Shown: positions 1 through 5,027, counted from the stretch's first letter. The stretch: DNA of 5,027 bases from Cocleimonas sp. (GCA_023146675.1 JAGLBQ010000201.1:1-5027), one strand, 5' to 3'. Program-made: numbers and translations. Notes: a model not told the origin generated them from the sequence alone.

Positions 1-43
1 TCTTCTTTAAAGCCGTTTAACTAACCGCCTCTCGTCTGAGTGA
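1..43 (-). other. Leader of a leftward stable-RNA transcript, start only
   Basis: This is the stretch immediately downstream of the rRNA-type promoter, read leftwards to the window edge. On the minus strand it contains the GCGG arm (25-28) of a small inverted repeat whose CCGC arm (44-47) overlaps the expected transcription start. It also contains a CTTTAA hexamer (7-12) that recalls the core of the rrn antitermination boxA (TGCTCTTTAACA in E. coli). The boxA resemblance is weak. No tRNA or rRNA gene body and no reading frame is visible before the window ends, so the transcript's identity is inferred from its promoter alone. Confidence 0.4.
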
Positions 44-110
44 GCGGCGCATTATATAGATCATTACCCACCCGTCAATACTTTATTTTAGTTTATTTGA
101 TTTAAATTTC
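44..110 (-). promoter_or_regulatory. Strong rRNA/tRNA-type sigma-70 promoter firing leftwards
   Basis: On the minus strand there is a -35 box TTGACG (73-78), a 16-bp spacer, a perfect -10 box TATAAT (51-56) and a GC-rich discriminator beginning GCGCC (46-50). The start point would fall near 41-45. Upstream of the -35, bases 79-110 are almost pure A/T with A- and T-runs, as in an UP element. The 16-bp spacer and the GCGCC discriminator are hallmarks of growth-rate and ppGpp-regulated rrn P1 promoters; E. coli rrnB P1 has the same spacing and the same GCGCC. The likely target is an rRNA or tRNA operon just outside the window. A strong promoter for a protein-coding gene cannot be excluded. Confidence 0.75.
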
Positions 111-454
111 ACATCATGCAAATCCAGCGCTTTGTGATGCCAATTGCATCCATTATTTTTTACAACATAGCCCTTCACAAAATGCTTTTAACGGGATCAC
201 CATTGCTAAAGACAAATTGACATGGTTCATGCAGTACAGGAAAAGCTGGAAATGGAGGTCATCAATCGCGAAAGCTTGATGCTAATTAATAAAATACGTA
301 ACCAAGAGGTTATTATCACGACAGCCTTGATACATGCTGACTGTATAGGTAGGAGGTTTGTATTTGCGAGACTCGCCCTACCTCGCCAACATGAAGAAGA
401 ATACTCATGCTTAAAACGAGAGTGGATGATAAGGAGCCAAGGAAGAAAATACTT
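111..454. other. Gene-poor spacer between bamC and the rRNA-type promoter
   Basis: I see no convincing gene in these 344 bases. They hold a 5-bp inverted repeat GATGC-CAATT-GCATC (136-150) and a TTGACA without a matching -10 (217-222). They also hold a short hairpin TAACC-AAGA-GGTTA and a nested inverted repeat (347-383). A frame open on the plus strand from an ATG at 222 to a TAG at 458 (78 codons) lacks a ribosome-binding site. It uses AGG, AGA and ATA codons that are uncommon in the neighbouring genes, overlaps the end of bamC head-on, and resembles nothing I recognise. No clear terminator follows bamC: the only hairpin near its stop is a 4-bp GAAG/CTTC without a T-run. The region may act mainly as upstream DNA for the stable-RNA promoter, or hold a decayed gene. 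Confidence 0.5.
347..383. repeat. Nested inverted repeat in the spacer
   Basis: The outer arms AGGTAGG (347-353) and CCTACCT (377-383) are perfectly complementary over 7 bp. Directly against the right arm sits an almost perfect palindrome, GCGAG-A-CTCGC (366-376). An unpaired stretch of 12 bases (354-365) separates the left arm from the inner element. Neither strand has a T-run after the structure, so it does not look like an intrinsic terminator. It could be a protein-binding site, a folded RNA segment in a bamC 3' tail, or chance. Confidence 0.35.
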
Positions 455-1561
455 CTAGCGGTCAAACTCTTGCTTTAATCGTGCTAATATTTTTTGTGAC
501 TGCACTACGGATAGTGGCTTACCTTCTTCATCCATAACCCTAAGTTCTGCCAGTCGCCCAGCATCTCTTATATGAATCTGGTATGCGTCACCTTTTGTTA
601 AGAAAGTGCGCTTACCTTGAAATAGACGCGAGAAGAAACCTCCCGTATTTGCCGCCGTTTCATCGCCATTATAAACGACCCCATAGATACCCTGAGATTG
701 TTTTCGCGATTCTACGTTTAACCCCATGCGCTCTAACATAACGCCTGTTCGCGCCCATGCTTTTTTGTAACTCTCATGAACTTGTAAAATATGACTACCA
801 TCTTCAGTGACAAGCGTTACCAGACTATTTGTTTGTGTCGCATCAGGCTTTTTAACATTTTTAGTTGCACTATATTTATCGCCTTGTAAAAACGCCTTCA
901 AGCGATTTAGCATTTCAGCTTCCAACTCATGTTTTGGAGGGCGCAATTCCCAGCCAACACCTGTCTCAGTAATAATTTTCTCTGATCCTTTGTGCGTCAG
1001 ATAAACTCGCGTTTTATTTGCACTGATTTTTTCGACACGAACCCTATATTGATCTCGCTGCCCCGCATCAAATGTTCCTTGCAAAACACTACCCAGTGTC
1101 TTACGTAACCAATCTTTAGGCAGACCTGCTTTATTCTCTGCCCACTCAGTCACCATAATCCCAATTAGTGGCTCATCTTTAACAACATTTACACCTAGCG
1201 AGCGCCAAAAATCACGAATATTTGGCCACAGACTATTTGCGGATGCATCCACATCTAACCAACGAACACCACCACTATTGCCGATGCGCATCTTAGCTGA
1301 TGCTGGCAATACATTGACCTCAGTACCAGAATAGCCATCAGCTCTTTGTTGATTAATTGTTGTTGCACTTACGCTACCTGATGCTGGAAAAATAAATGCA
1401 GAATCAAACTCTGGAGTAGTTAAATCAGGTGGAAAGTCCAGCATCTTGATTGAATTGCGATTTTTATAATTAATACCGTTGGTGGTATCGGCAAGACGAT
1501 CTACTGTCGAACAGCCTGTTGATAAAAATAATATCGAACCAACAATGATCACTTTTTTCAT
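455..1561 (-). CDS. bamC: Outer membrane protein assembly factor BamC (lipoprotein)
   Basis: BamC (older names NlpB, DapX) is a lipoprotein of the BAM complex, which folds beta-barrel proteins into the outer membrane with BamA, BamB, BamD and BamE. From the ATG at 1561 the protein has 368 residues, slightly longer than E. coli BamC (344). Residues 1-16 form a short lipoprotein signal ending STGC, with Cys17 as the lipidation site; Ser at -3 is less usual than Leu. The N-terminal stretch (about 31-50) has the Y...LDFPPDLT pattern of the family's BamD-binding segment. Two helix-grip domains follow: about 99-230, with the family-like SLWPNI segment near 110-115, and about 250-368, beginning near DGSHILQV. 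The start is chosen by a GAAGG ribosome-binding site 7 bases upstream; the frame extends to a TTG at 1597 but that adds residues ahead of the signal. It follows dapA by 40 bases, the classical dapA-bamC order, so cotranscription is likely. No purC follows, unlike E. coli. Confidence 0.9.
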   Translation of the reverse strand: MKKVIIVGSILFLSTGCSTVDRLADTTNGINYKNRNSIKMLDFPPDLTTPEFDSAFIFPASGSVSATTINQQRADGYSGTEVNVLPASAKMRIGNSGGVRWLDVDASANSLWPNIRDFWRSLGVNVVKDEPLIGIMVTEWAENKAGLPKDWLRKTLGSVLQGTFDAGQRDQYRVRVEKISANKTRVYLTHKGSEKIITETGVGWELRPPKHELEAEMLNRLKAFLQGDKYSATKNVKKPDATQTNSLVTLVTEDGSHILQVHESYKKAWARTGVMLERMGLNVESRKQSQGIYGVVYNGDETAANTGGFFSRLFQGKRTFLTKGDAYQIHIRDAGRLAELRVMDEEGKPLSVVQSQKILARLKQEFDR

Positions 1562-1601
1562 ATGTAAGCCTTCACAATTCAAAGATAGAAGAAACAAAAC
1601 A

Positions 1602-2480
1602 CTAAACCGTAATGCCCGCAGTCTTCATCGCTTCCAGTAACTCCGCATGATACGCATCAGCAAAGACAGTGAGTGGCAAACGAATTCCTGTGCCACCATA
1701 CCCCATTTTATGCATCGCCCATTTAGCAGGAATAGGGCTGGATTCTAAAAACAGTTTTTGATGCAACCCCATTAATGGCTCATTGATTGCCTCTGCTCTT
1801 GCACGATCTCCAGCCAAAGCCGCTTCACACATATCATGCATAGCCTGTGGCGCAAGATTTGCTGTCACAGAAATATTACCGTGCCCACCCATTAGCATTA
1901 AATCAATACAACTTGCATCATCACCACTCAACAAACCAATACGATCACCACAAAGCTCTAGCGTCTCTTTTGCTCTATTCAAATCACCCGTTGCTTCTTT
2001 AATGGCAACAATATTTTCAATATCAGCTAAGCGCGCGGTTGTCTCCGGGAGTAGATCACAAGCTGTGCGACCGGGAACATTATATAATACTTGGGGTATC
2101 GCTACATTTTCAGCAATATATTTATAATGCTGATAAAGACCTTCCTGCGTAGGTTTATTATAGTAAGGAGTTACCAATAAACAAGCATCTGCACCATCTT
2201 GTTTAGCAGCAGCGGTTAAATCCAGCGCTTCTGCGGTATTATTCGAGCCAGTCCCTGCCATTACAGGAATCTTACCATTGACTAATTCAACAACACGCTT
2301 AACAACATGACGATGTTCTTTGTGTGATAATGTTGCTGATTCCCCTGTCGTCCCCATTGCAACAATAACATCGGTCTGGTTTTGCAGATGAAAATCAACT
2401 AAGGCTTCTAGCGCAGCCTCATCAATACTTCCATCATCTGTCATTGGGGTGATCAAAGCCACCATACTTCCACGTAACAT
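1602..2480 (-). CDS. dapA: 4-hydroxy-tetrahydrodipicolinate synthase (DapA)
   Basis: DapA condenses pyruvate with aspartate semialdehyde in the first committed step of diaminopimelate and lysine synthesis, in the cytoplasm. From the ATG at 2480 it has 292 residues, the same length as the E. coli enzyme. All catalytic residues fall at E. coli numbers: the Schiff-base Lys161 (in IKEATGD), Tyr133 and Arg138 (YNVPGRT), Thr44-Thr45 (GTTGES) and Tyr107. The lysine-binding allosteric residues of E. coli DapA (Ser48, Ala49, His53, His56, Asn80, Glu84, Tyr106) are all present, which suggests lysine feedback inhibition. The protein is a TIM barrel, usually tetrameric. The frame extends to a GTG at 2492, but that codon overlaps the GGAG ribosome-binding site (2487-2490), which sits 6 bases before the ATG. 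The ATG also gives the usual beginning (MLRGSMVAL). It heads a probable operon with bamC and has a candidate promoter directly upstream. Confidence 0.97.
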   Translation of the reverse strand: MLRGSMVALITPMTDDGSIDEAALEALVDFHLQNQTDVIVAMGTTGESATLSHKEHRHVVKRVVELVNGKIPVMAGTGSNNTAEALDLTAAAKQDGADACLLVTPYYNKPTQEGLYQHYKYIAENVAIPQVLYNVPGRTACDLLPETTARLADIENIVAIKEATGDLNRAKETLELCGDRIGLLSGDDASCIDLMLMGGHGNISVTANLAPQAMHDMCEAALAGDRARAEAINEPLMGLHQKLFLESSPIPAKWAMHKMGYGGTGIRLPLTVFADAYHAELLEAMKTAGITV

Positions 2481-2501
2481 GAAACTCTCCACTCTTCTTA
2501 A

Positions 2502-2531
2502 ATTATATTCTTAAAACATCTGCGTTAATAA
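2502..2531 (-). promoter_or_regulatory. Candidate sigma-70 promoter of dapA-bamC
   Basis: The minus strand has a perfect -10 box TATAAT (2502-2507). The best -35 is only TTATTA (2526-2531, 3 of 6 matches) at an 18-bp spacing, and there is no extended -10. The start would fall near 2495, giving a leader of about 15 bases that still includes the GGAG ribosome-binding site. The weak -35 suggests help from an activator or only modest strength. Confidence 0.45.
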
Positions 2532-2549
2532 GGCGCTGCATGCAACGCC
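2532..2549 (-). terminator. GC-rich palindrome: weak terminator or operator ahead of dapA
   Basis: An 18-bp near-perfect palindrome (GGCG-C-TGCATGCA-A-CGCC on the plus strand) folds as minus-strand RNA into a 7-bp stem with one G-U pair and a CAUG loop, followed by UUAUUAA. It could end the carbonic anhydrase transcript about 110 bases after its stop codon, though the U-run is poor. It also lies immediately upstream of the candidate dapA -35 box and is flanked by two copies of TCTGCG (2519-2524 and 2551-2556), so a regulator-binding site is an equal possibility. Confidence 0.4.
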
Positions 2550-2606
2550 CTCTGCGAAAAACTATTTACTGAGAAATGAAGTTATTAAACTTTTATTCCT
2601 AGTGCT

Positions 2607-2650
2607 TGCAGTCTACTAATGCCCTTCTAAAAATACAAGAAAGGACTGCA
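2607..2650 (-). repeat. Stem-loop in the 3' region of the carbonic anhydrase gene
   Basis: TGCAGTC (2607-2613) and GACTGCA (2644-2650) are perfect 7-bp inverted arms starting 10 bases after the carbonic anhydrase stop codon. Inside them, minus-strand RNA could form a second 6-bp stem (CUUUCU with AGAAGG, one G-U pair) with a U-rich loop and a 9-base bulge on one side. No U-run follows, so it is more likely an mRNA 3' stabilising fold than a terminator. Chance is possible. Confidence 0.3.
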
Positions 2651-2660
2651 TCAAGACAAC

Positions 2661-3458
2661 TTAATCAACAACTACACGTGCATTCAAAGGCTGCACTGGG
2701 CGATTATTTGGCTCTGTTAATGCTTTTTCAAAAGTAGATAGCTGTGCTTTTGAGATATGACGAGTCGCTTTCATTACAATCCAACGCACACCTTCTGTAC
2801 AAGGCGGTGTTGTAAGCGAGCCATTAAAGCGATAATAACTTGTTAACTCACTTTCAAATTCCATAGCACGTAATGCTTTGGAATCAAGCTTATGAGAATC
2901 ACCTGCATTCAAAGGAATATCTTTCCACAAAGCGGTCAATAACTCATCGTCTTTACCAGGCTCAAACATAATAGCAACAACTGCAATTTCATTTTTCTTA
3001 TTCAAATGCACTAAATGTGCCTCTAACGGGAAATGCTTACCATTAATTGTATTTTCACTAGGGGTATGAAAATGGAACTGTTTTAAGGTAAATTGTTCGC
3101 CATCTAGCGTTATTTCACCACCTGACCATAAATTAACTTGCACCGTATGCCCATTATTTACAATATCAGCAGGTGAAAGCATATTGTACTTAAACTTAAT
3201 AACAGGCAGATCTGCATCAACAACATCTTTTAGATCAACAGGTGATTGGTTGCGCCCTGCTTCACAAGCAGTAAACTTAGGTGATAATTTACCCCAATTA
3301 GCAGCCCCTTCTGCACCCGCATAACCCCAGTGCGGTGCTGCATGTGCTTTTTTTGCTTCTTTAGCGACAGCTTGATCAGACTCAGATGCATTCAATGCTC
3401 CCGTCGTCATTATAATAAGCGCAGATGATATGAGTATTGTCAGCAGTTGTTTATTCAT
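2661..3458 (-). CDS. Periplasmic alpha-type carbonic anhydrase
   Basis: This enzyme interconverts CO2 and bicarbonate using one zinc ion. From the ATG at 3458 it has 265 residues. Residues 1-24 form a Sec signal peptide (lysine, hydrophobic core, cleavage likely after LNA), so the enzyme works outside the cytoplasm. The alpha-family active site is complete: zinc ligands His129 and His131 (FHFHTPSEN) and His148 (LEAHLVH), proton shuttle His104 (NNGHTVQV), the gate pair Glu135 and Thr216 (SLTTPPC), and Glu146. Cys65 and Cys220 match the disulfide of exported bacterial alpha enzymes. NQSPVDL (70-76) is another family signature. The frame extends to a TTG at 3521 but this would bury the signal peptide; an AAGGGA ribosome-binding site about 6 bases before the ATG decides the start. 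It stands alone between the sox terminator and dapA, so it probably has its own promoter. The family is certain; a role in carbon supply for autotrophy is inferred from its sox neighbours. Confidence 0.96.
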   Translation of the reverse strand: MNKQLLTILISSALIIMTTGALNASESDQAVAKEAKKAHAAPHWGYAGAEGAANWGKLSPKFTACEAGRNQSPVDLKDVVDADLPVIKFKYNMLSPADIVNNGHTVQVNLWSGGEITLDGEQFTLKQFHFHTPSENTINGKHFPLEAHLVHLNKKNEIAVVAIMFEPGKDDELLTALWKDIPLNAGDSHKLDSKALRAMEFESELTSYYRFNGSLTTPPCTEGVRWIVMKATRHISKAQLSTFEKALTEPNNRPVQPLNARVVVD

Positions 3459-3490
3459 TTTTAATCCCTTTATAAAATATGAGTATGTTT

Positions 3491-3532
3491 TTTCATGGTT
3501 TATTTTACCTAGATCAGACAAAAACCATGAAA
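3491..3532 (-). promoter_or_regulatory. 11-bp inverted repeat in the carbonic anhydrase control region
   Basis: TTTCATGGTTT (3491-3501) and AAACCATGAAA (3522-3532) are perfectly complementary arms separated by 20 bases, with centres 31 bp apart, close to three helical turns. The repeat ends 20 bases before the ribosome-binding site. A possible minus-strand -10, TAAAAT (3502-3507), with a weak -35 TTCATG (3526-3531, 18-bp spacing) would put one arm over the -35 and the other over the start point, a repressor-like layout. Alternatively the transcript starts further upstream and the arms form an mRNA leader hairpin. The repeat is clear; the promoter call is weak. Confidence 0.5.
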
Positions 3533-3569
3533 GACAGCACCATACAACTTTAATTATTTTTTAACCATA

Positions 3570-3598
3570 AAAAAAGCCCAGAAAATCTGGGCTTTTTT
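3570..3598 (-). terminator. Rho-independent terminator of the sox operon
   Basis: On the minus strand AAAAAAGCCCAG pairs perfectly with CTGGGCTTTTTT around a 5-base ATTTT loop, giving a 12-bp stem whose GC part is followed by an unbroken T-run. It begins 21 bases after the soxA stop codon. The sequence is A/T-symmetric and could work in both directions, but no plus-strand gene approaches it. It separates the sox unit from the carbonic anhydrase gene. Confidence 0.92.
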
Positions 3599-3619
3599 AC
3601 TGAATAGCTTGCTTTGCGT

Positions 3620-4459
3620 CTATTTACGCGCGCCAGGACCATTCCACTTCAAACCATTGCTCATCATAGCCTGAAAATACTCAAGTGCTTTATACTCATC
3701 GCTTTGTGCCTTGAAAGGTTTCGCTCTAATATTTTTATTACAGCCCGCATAGCGACGATGCAGTGTACCCATAGATCCCCATTTTGAACGATACACGGGG
3801 AAGTGTGATGGATGCCCTAAACTTGGACCTAATTTCTCCGCACGGATAAAGCTTCCAGAGTTATAAATATGACAATCAGCACATGCCATATTCAACTGTC
3901 CACGTTTCGCGTAGAAGAACGTCTTACCTTTGTTATACCATGCCAATTCTTTATCTGAACTTGGCAACTTAACTGCAATTTCCTTGCCGCGCCCTTGGTA
4001 TGCGACATAAGCAGAAACTGCTGTGATCTTACCTTTTTTCCACCCATATGCTTTTTCAGCATTATCAGTGCGACATTTATTAATATCACCTTCTAAAGTA
4101 ACAATGGTATCTGCCTTGCTATCATAGTACGGATATTTAGCACGAATTGCAGCTACATCGCCTTTAAAACAATCTTTATACCCTTTGCCATTTGCAAACG
4201 GCTTATTCCATAATTCTTCGCCATTCTCGACAACTAATTCATAAGGAGGAAATTCTTCAATCTCAACCCATTGCTTACGAGATGCAGGGTCAATAGAGTA
4301 AACACCATTGATATAATCATCAAATTTTGTATCTGAGTACTTTTTGGAAAAATACCCTTGAAAAGCCTTCACATCATCAGCGGGTGAGGCTTGTATAGCG
4401 GTAAACGGCATTAAGCTAAATGCCAGCGCAGCAATGGTTGCTGTCATTATTGTTTTCAT
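3620..4459 (-). CDS. soxA: SoxA, c-type cytochrome subunit of the SoxAX complex (mono-haem)
   Basis: SoxA with SoxX forms the periplasmic cytochrome that oxidatively joins thiosulfate to the SoxY cysteine, the first step of the Sox pathway. From the ATG at 4459 it has 279 residues with a Sec signal peptide of about 24 residues (cleavage near IQA/SPADD). The C-terminal haem site is CADCH (Cys193, Cys196, His197). Cys240, in the AGCNKNIRA motif, matches the distal cysteine ligand that is persulfidated in characterised SoxA. The N-terminal half carries no CxxCH, so the second haem of the di-haem Paracoccus and Rhodovulum forms is absent; its two cysteines (97 and 129) probably form a disulfide. 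AGGAG at 4467-4471 lies 7 bases before this ATG, whereas the TTG at 4462 is only 4 bases away, so ATG is chosen. It is the last gene of the sox operon. A terminator-like hairpin lies just upstream and a strong terminator follows. Its partner soxX is not in view. Confidence 0.95.
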   Translation of the reverse strand: MKTIMTATIAALAFSLMPFTAIQASPADDVKAFQGYFSKKYSDTKFDDYINGVYSIDPASRKQWVEIEEFPPYELVVENGEELWNKPFANGKGYKDCFKGDVAAIRAKYPYYDSKADTIVTLEGDINKCRTDNAEKAYGWKKGKITAVSAYVAYQGRGKEIAVKLPSSDKELAWYNKGKTFFYAKRGQLNMACADCHIYNSGSFIRAEKLGPSLGHPSHFPVYRSKWGSMGTLHRRYAGCNKNIRAKPFKAQSDEYKALEYFQAMMSNGLKWNGPGARK

Positions 4460-4483
4460 CAACTAACTCCTTATTACTTGCTC

Positions 4484-4517
4484 AAAAAAGCCCCAGACAA
4501 TTTTCATGCTGAGGCTT
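4484..4517 (-). terminator. Internal terminator or attenuator between soxZ and soxA
   Basis: Minus-strand AAGCCTCAG (4509-4517) pairs with CTGGGGCTT (4488-4496) over 9 bp, with a single G-U wobble and a 12-base loop. The stem runs into six Ts (4484-4489). It has the form of an intrinsic terminator and shares its CTGGG-C-TTTTTT 3' arm with the terminator after soxA. It ends only 12 bases before the soxA ribosome-binding site, leaving no room for a separate soxA promoter after it. soxA is therefore probably expressed by read-through, at a lower level than soxYZ. An mRNA-processing or stabilising hairpin is the alternative. Confidence 0.75.
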
Positions 4518-4594
4518 AATCAGTTCAAAAAACAAAATTCCCAGTCATCATGGCAACATCATTTCTTTAAACCTTCTTAATCAACTAGCTTGAA

Positions 4595-4912
4595 TCACTT
4601 AACTGTCTTTTCTGCTTCACCAGCATTACCCTGATTATCCTTCCAGGTTAATTTAATTTTATCGCCAGCTTTTCCAGCATAATTAAAAGAAAGGTAAGGA
4701 TTTTTAGAGATCGTTCCTGACCAGTCAGCTGTTAGCAATGTTTTATCATTTGCAGTAACAACTACCTCATTAATATAATGCGCTGGTATCTTCTCGCCTG
4801 TCTTTTTATCTTTACCACGACCTGTATCCATAGGGTGAGAGACAATTGCCTTGATATTGACTTTATCGCCTTTCATTTTTGCTTTTAATCTAGTCTTGTA
4901 CTTTTTAGCCAT
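4595..4912 (-). CDS. soxZ: SoxZ, thiosulfate-oxidation carrier partner protein
   Basis: SoxZ is the immunoglobulin-fold partner of SoxY. The SoxYZ heterodimer carries sulfur intermediates between SoxAX, SoxB and SoxCD in the periplasm. At 105 residues it is the usual family length. The most recognisable stretch is residues 24-50: VSHPMDTG, then a lysine-rich DKKTGEKIPAH, then INEV, which is characteristic of SoxZ. It has no cysteine and no signal peptide, as expected: SoxZ is known to be exported folded with SoxY, whose Tat signal serves both. The ATG at 4912 has AGGAG (4922-4926) 9 bases upstream. It starts 19 bases after the soxY stop, so the two are surely cotranscribed. After its stop codon comes a 135-base gap with an internal terminator-like hairpin before soxA. 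Confidence 0.96.
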   Translation of the reverse strand: MAKKYKTRLKAKMKGDKVNIKAIVSHPMDTGRGKDKKTGEKIPAHYINEVVVTANDKTLLTADWSGTISKNPYLSFNYAGKAGDKIKLTWKDNQGNAGEAEKTVK

Positions 4913-4931
4913 CTTTCTAATCTCCTATTGC

Positions 4932-5027
4932 TTAACCGCCGCAGCCGCCTTTAGTTACTTTTACAGCCTTTTTACCCATGTAGTATTTATCGCCCGCTTT
5001 TACCACGGCAACCACATCTCCTGTCTT
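4932..5027 (-). CDS. soxY: SoxY, sulfur-carrier protein, C-terminal end only
   Basis: Only the last 31 codons are inside the window; the start, the expected Tat signal and most of the carrier domain lie beyond base 5027. The visible part ends VKVTKGGCGG and a TAA stop. The GGCGG tail is the SoxY signature: its cysteine, third from the end, sits on a flexible arm and carries the thiosulfate-derived sulfur as a thioester-like adduct through the Sox cycle. The residues before it (AGDKYYMGKKAVKV) fit the last strands of the immunoglobulin-like SoxY fold. The position directly ahead of soxZ, 19 bases away, confirms the call. The usual order suggests soxX just outside the window. Confidence 0.93.
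   Translation of the reverse strand, partial: KTGDVVAVVKAGDKYYMGKKAVKVTKGGCGG

Noticed and set aside
217..245. TTGACA at 217-222 as the -35 of a plus-strand promoter.
   Set aside because: No TATAAT-like hexamer occurs at 16-18 bp; the sequence there is GAAAAG.
364..414. A 16-codon TTG-initiated frame placed 7 bases after a perfect AGGAGG.
   Set aside because: The AGGAGG lies inside an inverted repeat, the start is TTG and the peptide is very short. One good motif is not enough to call a gene.
222..458. Plus-strand open frame of 78 codons starting ATG at 222.
   Set aside because: It has no ribosome-binding site, begins inside a TTGACA, uses codons (AGG, AGA, ATA) unlike the neighbouring genes, runs head-on into the end of bamC and resembles no family I know. 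A small hypothetical gene is possible but unsupported.
807..1004. Plus-strand open frame antisense to bamC.
   Set aside because: It lies wholly inside a well-supported gene on the other strand and has no family resemblance.
1783..2127. Plus-strand open frame of 114 codons antisense to dapA.
   Set aside because: dapA is certain here with every catalytic residue in place; the antisense frame has no recognisable domain.
2493..2660. Possible lysine riboswitch upstream of dapA.
   Set aside because: The candidate promoter leaves a leader of only about 15 bases, and the space lacks the long multi-helix layout of the lysine element; only short hairpins are present.
3892..4089. Minus-strand open frame overlapping soxA in another frame.
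   Set aside because: soxA covers this region with its haem motif in frame; the alternative has no signal or domain.

Overview
The window looks like the chromosome of an AT-rich, sulfur-oxidising gammaproteobacterium, probably chemolithoautotrophic. The evidence is a set of thiosulfate-oxidation (Sox) genes, an exported alpha-carbonic anhydrase, the dapA-bamC gene pair typical of Gammaproteobacteria, and an rRNA-style promoter resembling enterobacterial rrn P1. A Thiomicrospira/Hydrogenovibrio/Thiomicrorhabdus-type or other Thiotrichales organism would fit, but the sequence alone does not settle the genus.

Every convincing gene lies on the minus strand, so the window is best read from right to left. 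At the right edge is the C-terminal end of soxY, followed closely by soxZ. A 135-base gap containing an internal terminator-like hairpin leads to soxA. A strong Rho-independent terminator (3570-3598) closes the sox operon. Next comes a separate unit for a periplasmic alpha-carbonic anhydrase, with an 11-bp perfect inverted repeat in its upstream region. A third unit is dapA (lysine and peptidoglycan precursor synthesis) followed by bamC (outer-membrane assembly lipoprotein), with a candidate -10 box just upstream of dapA. To the left of bamC about 340 bases hold no convincing gene. They run into a very good stable-RNA promoter (UP element, -35, 16-bp spacer, -10, GCGCC discriminator) that fires leftwards out of the window, so an rRNA or tRNA operon probably begins just beyond base 1.

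Functionally, SoxYZ is the periplasmic carrier that holds sulfur intermediates on the cysteine of its GGCGG tail, and SoxA is the haem subunit of SoxAX, which loads thiosulfate onto that cysteine. SoxX, SoxB and SoxCD are not visible. The carbonic anhydrase acts in the same compartment and could link proton release from sulfur oxidation to inorganic-carbon supply; this link is inference. For soxA, the carbonic anhydrase, dapA and bamC, the ribosome-binding sites favour internal ATG starts over the longest open frame (which begin at TTG, TTG, GTG and TTG), and those ATGs are used here.

I see no mobile element, CRISPR array or exotic defence system. The most interesting signals are regulatory: the internal sox terminator, the inverted repeat upstream of the carbonic anhydrase, and the rrn-like promoter.
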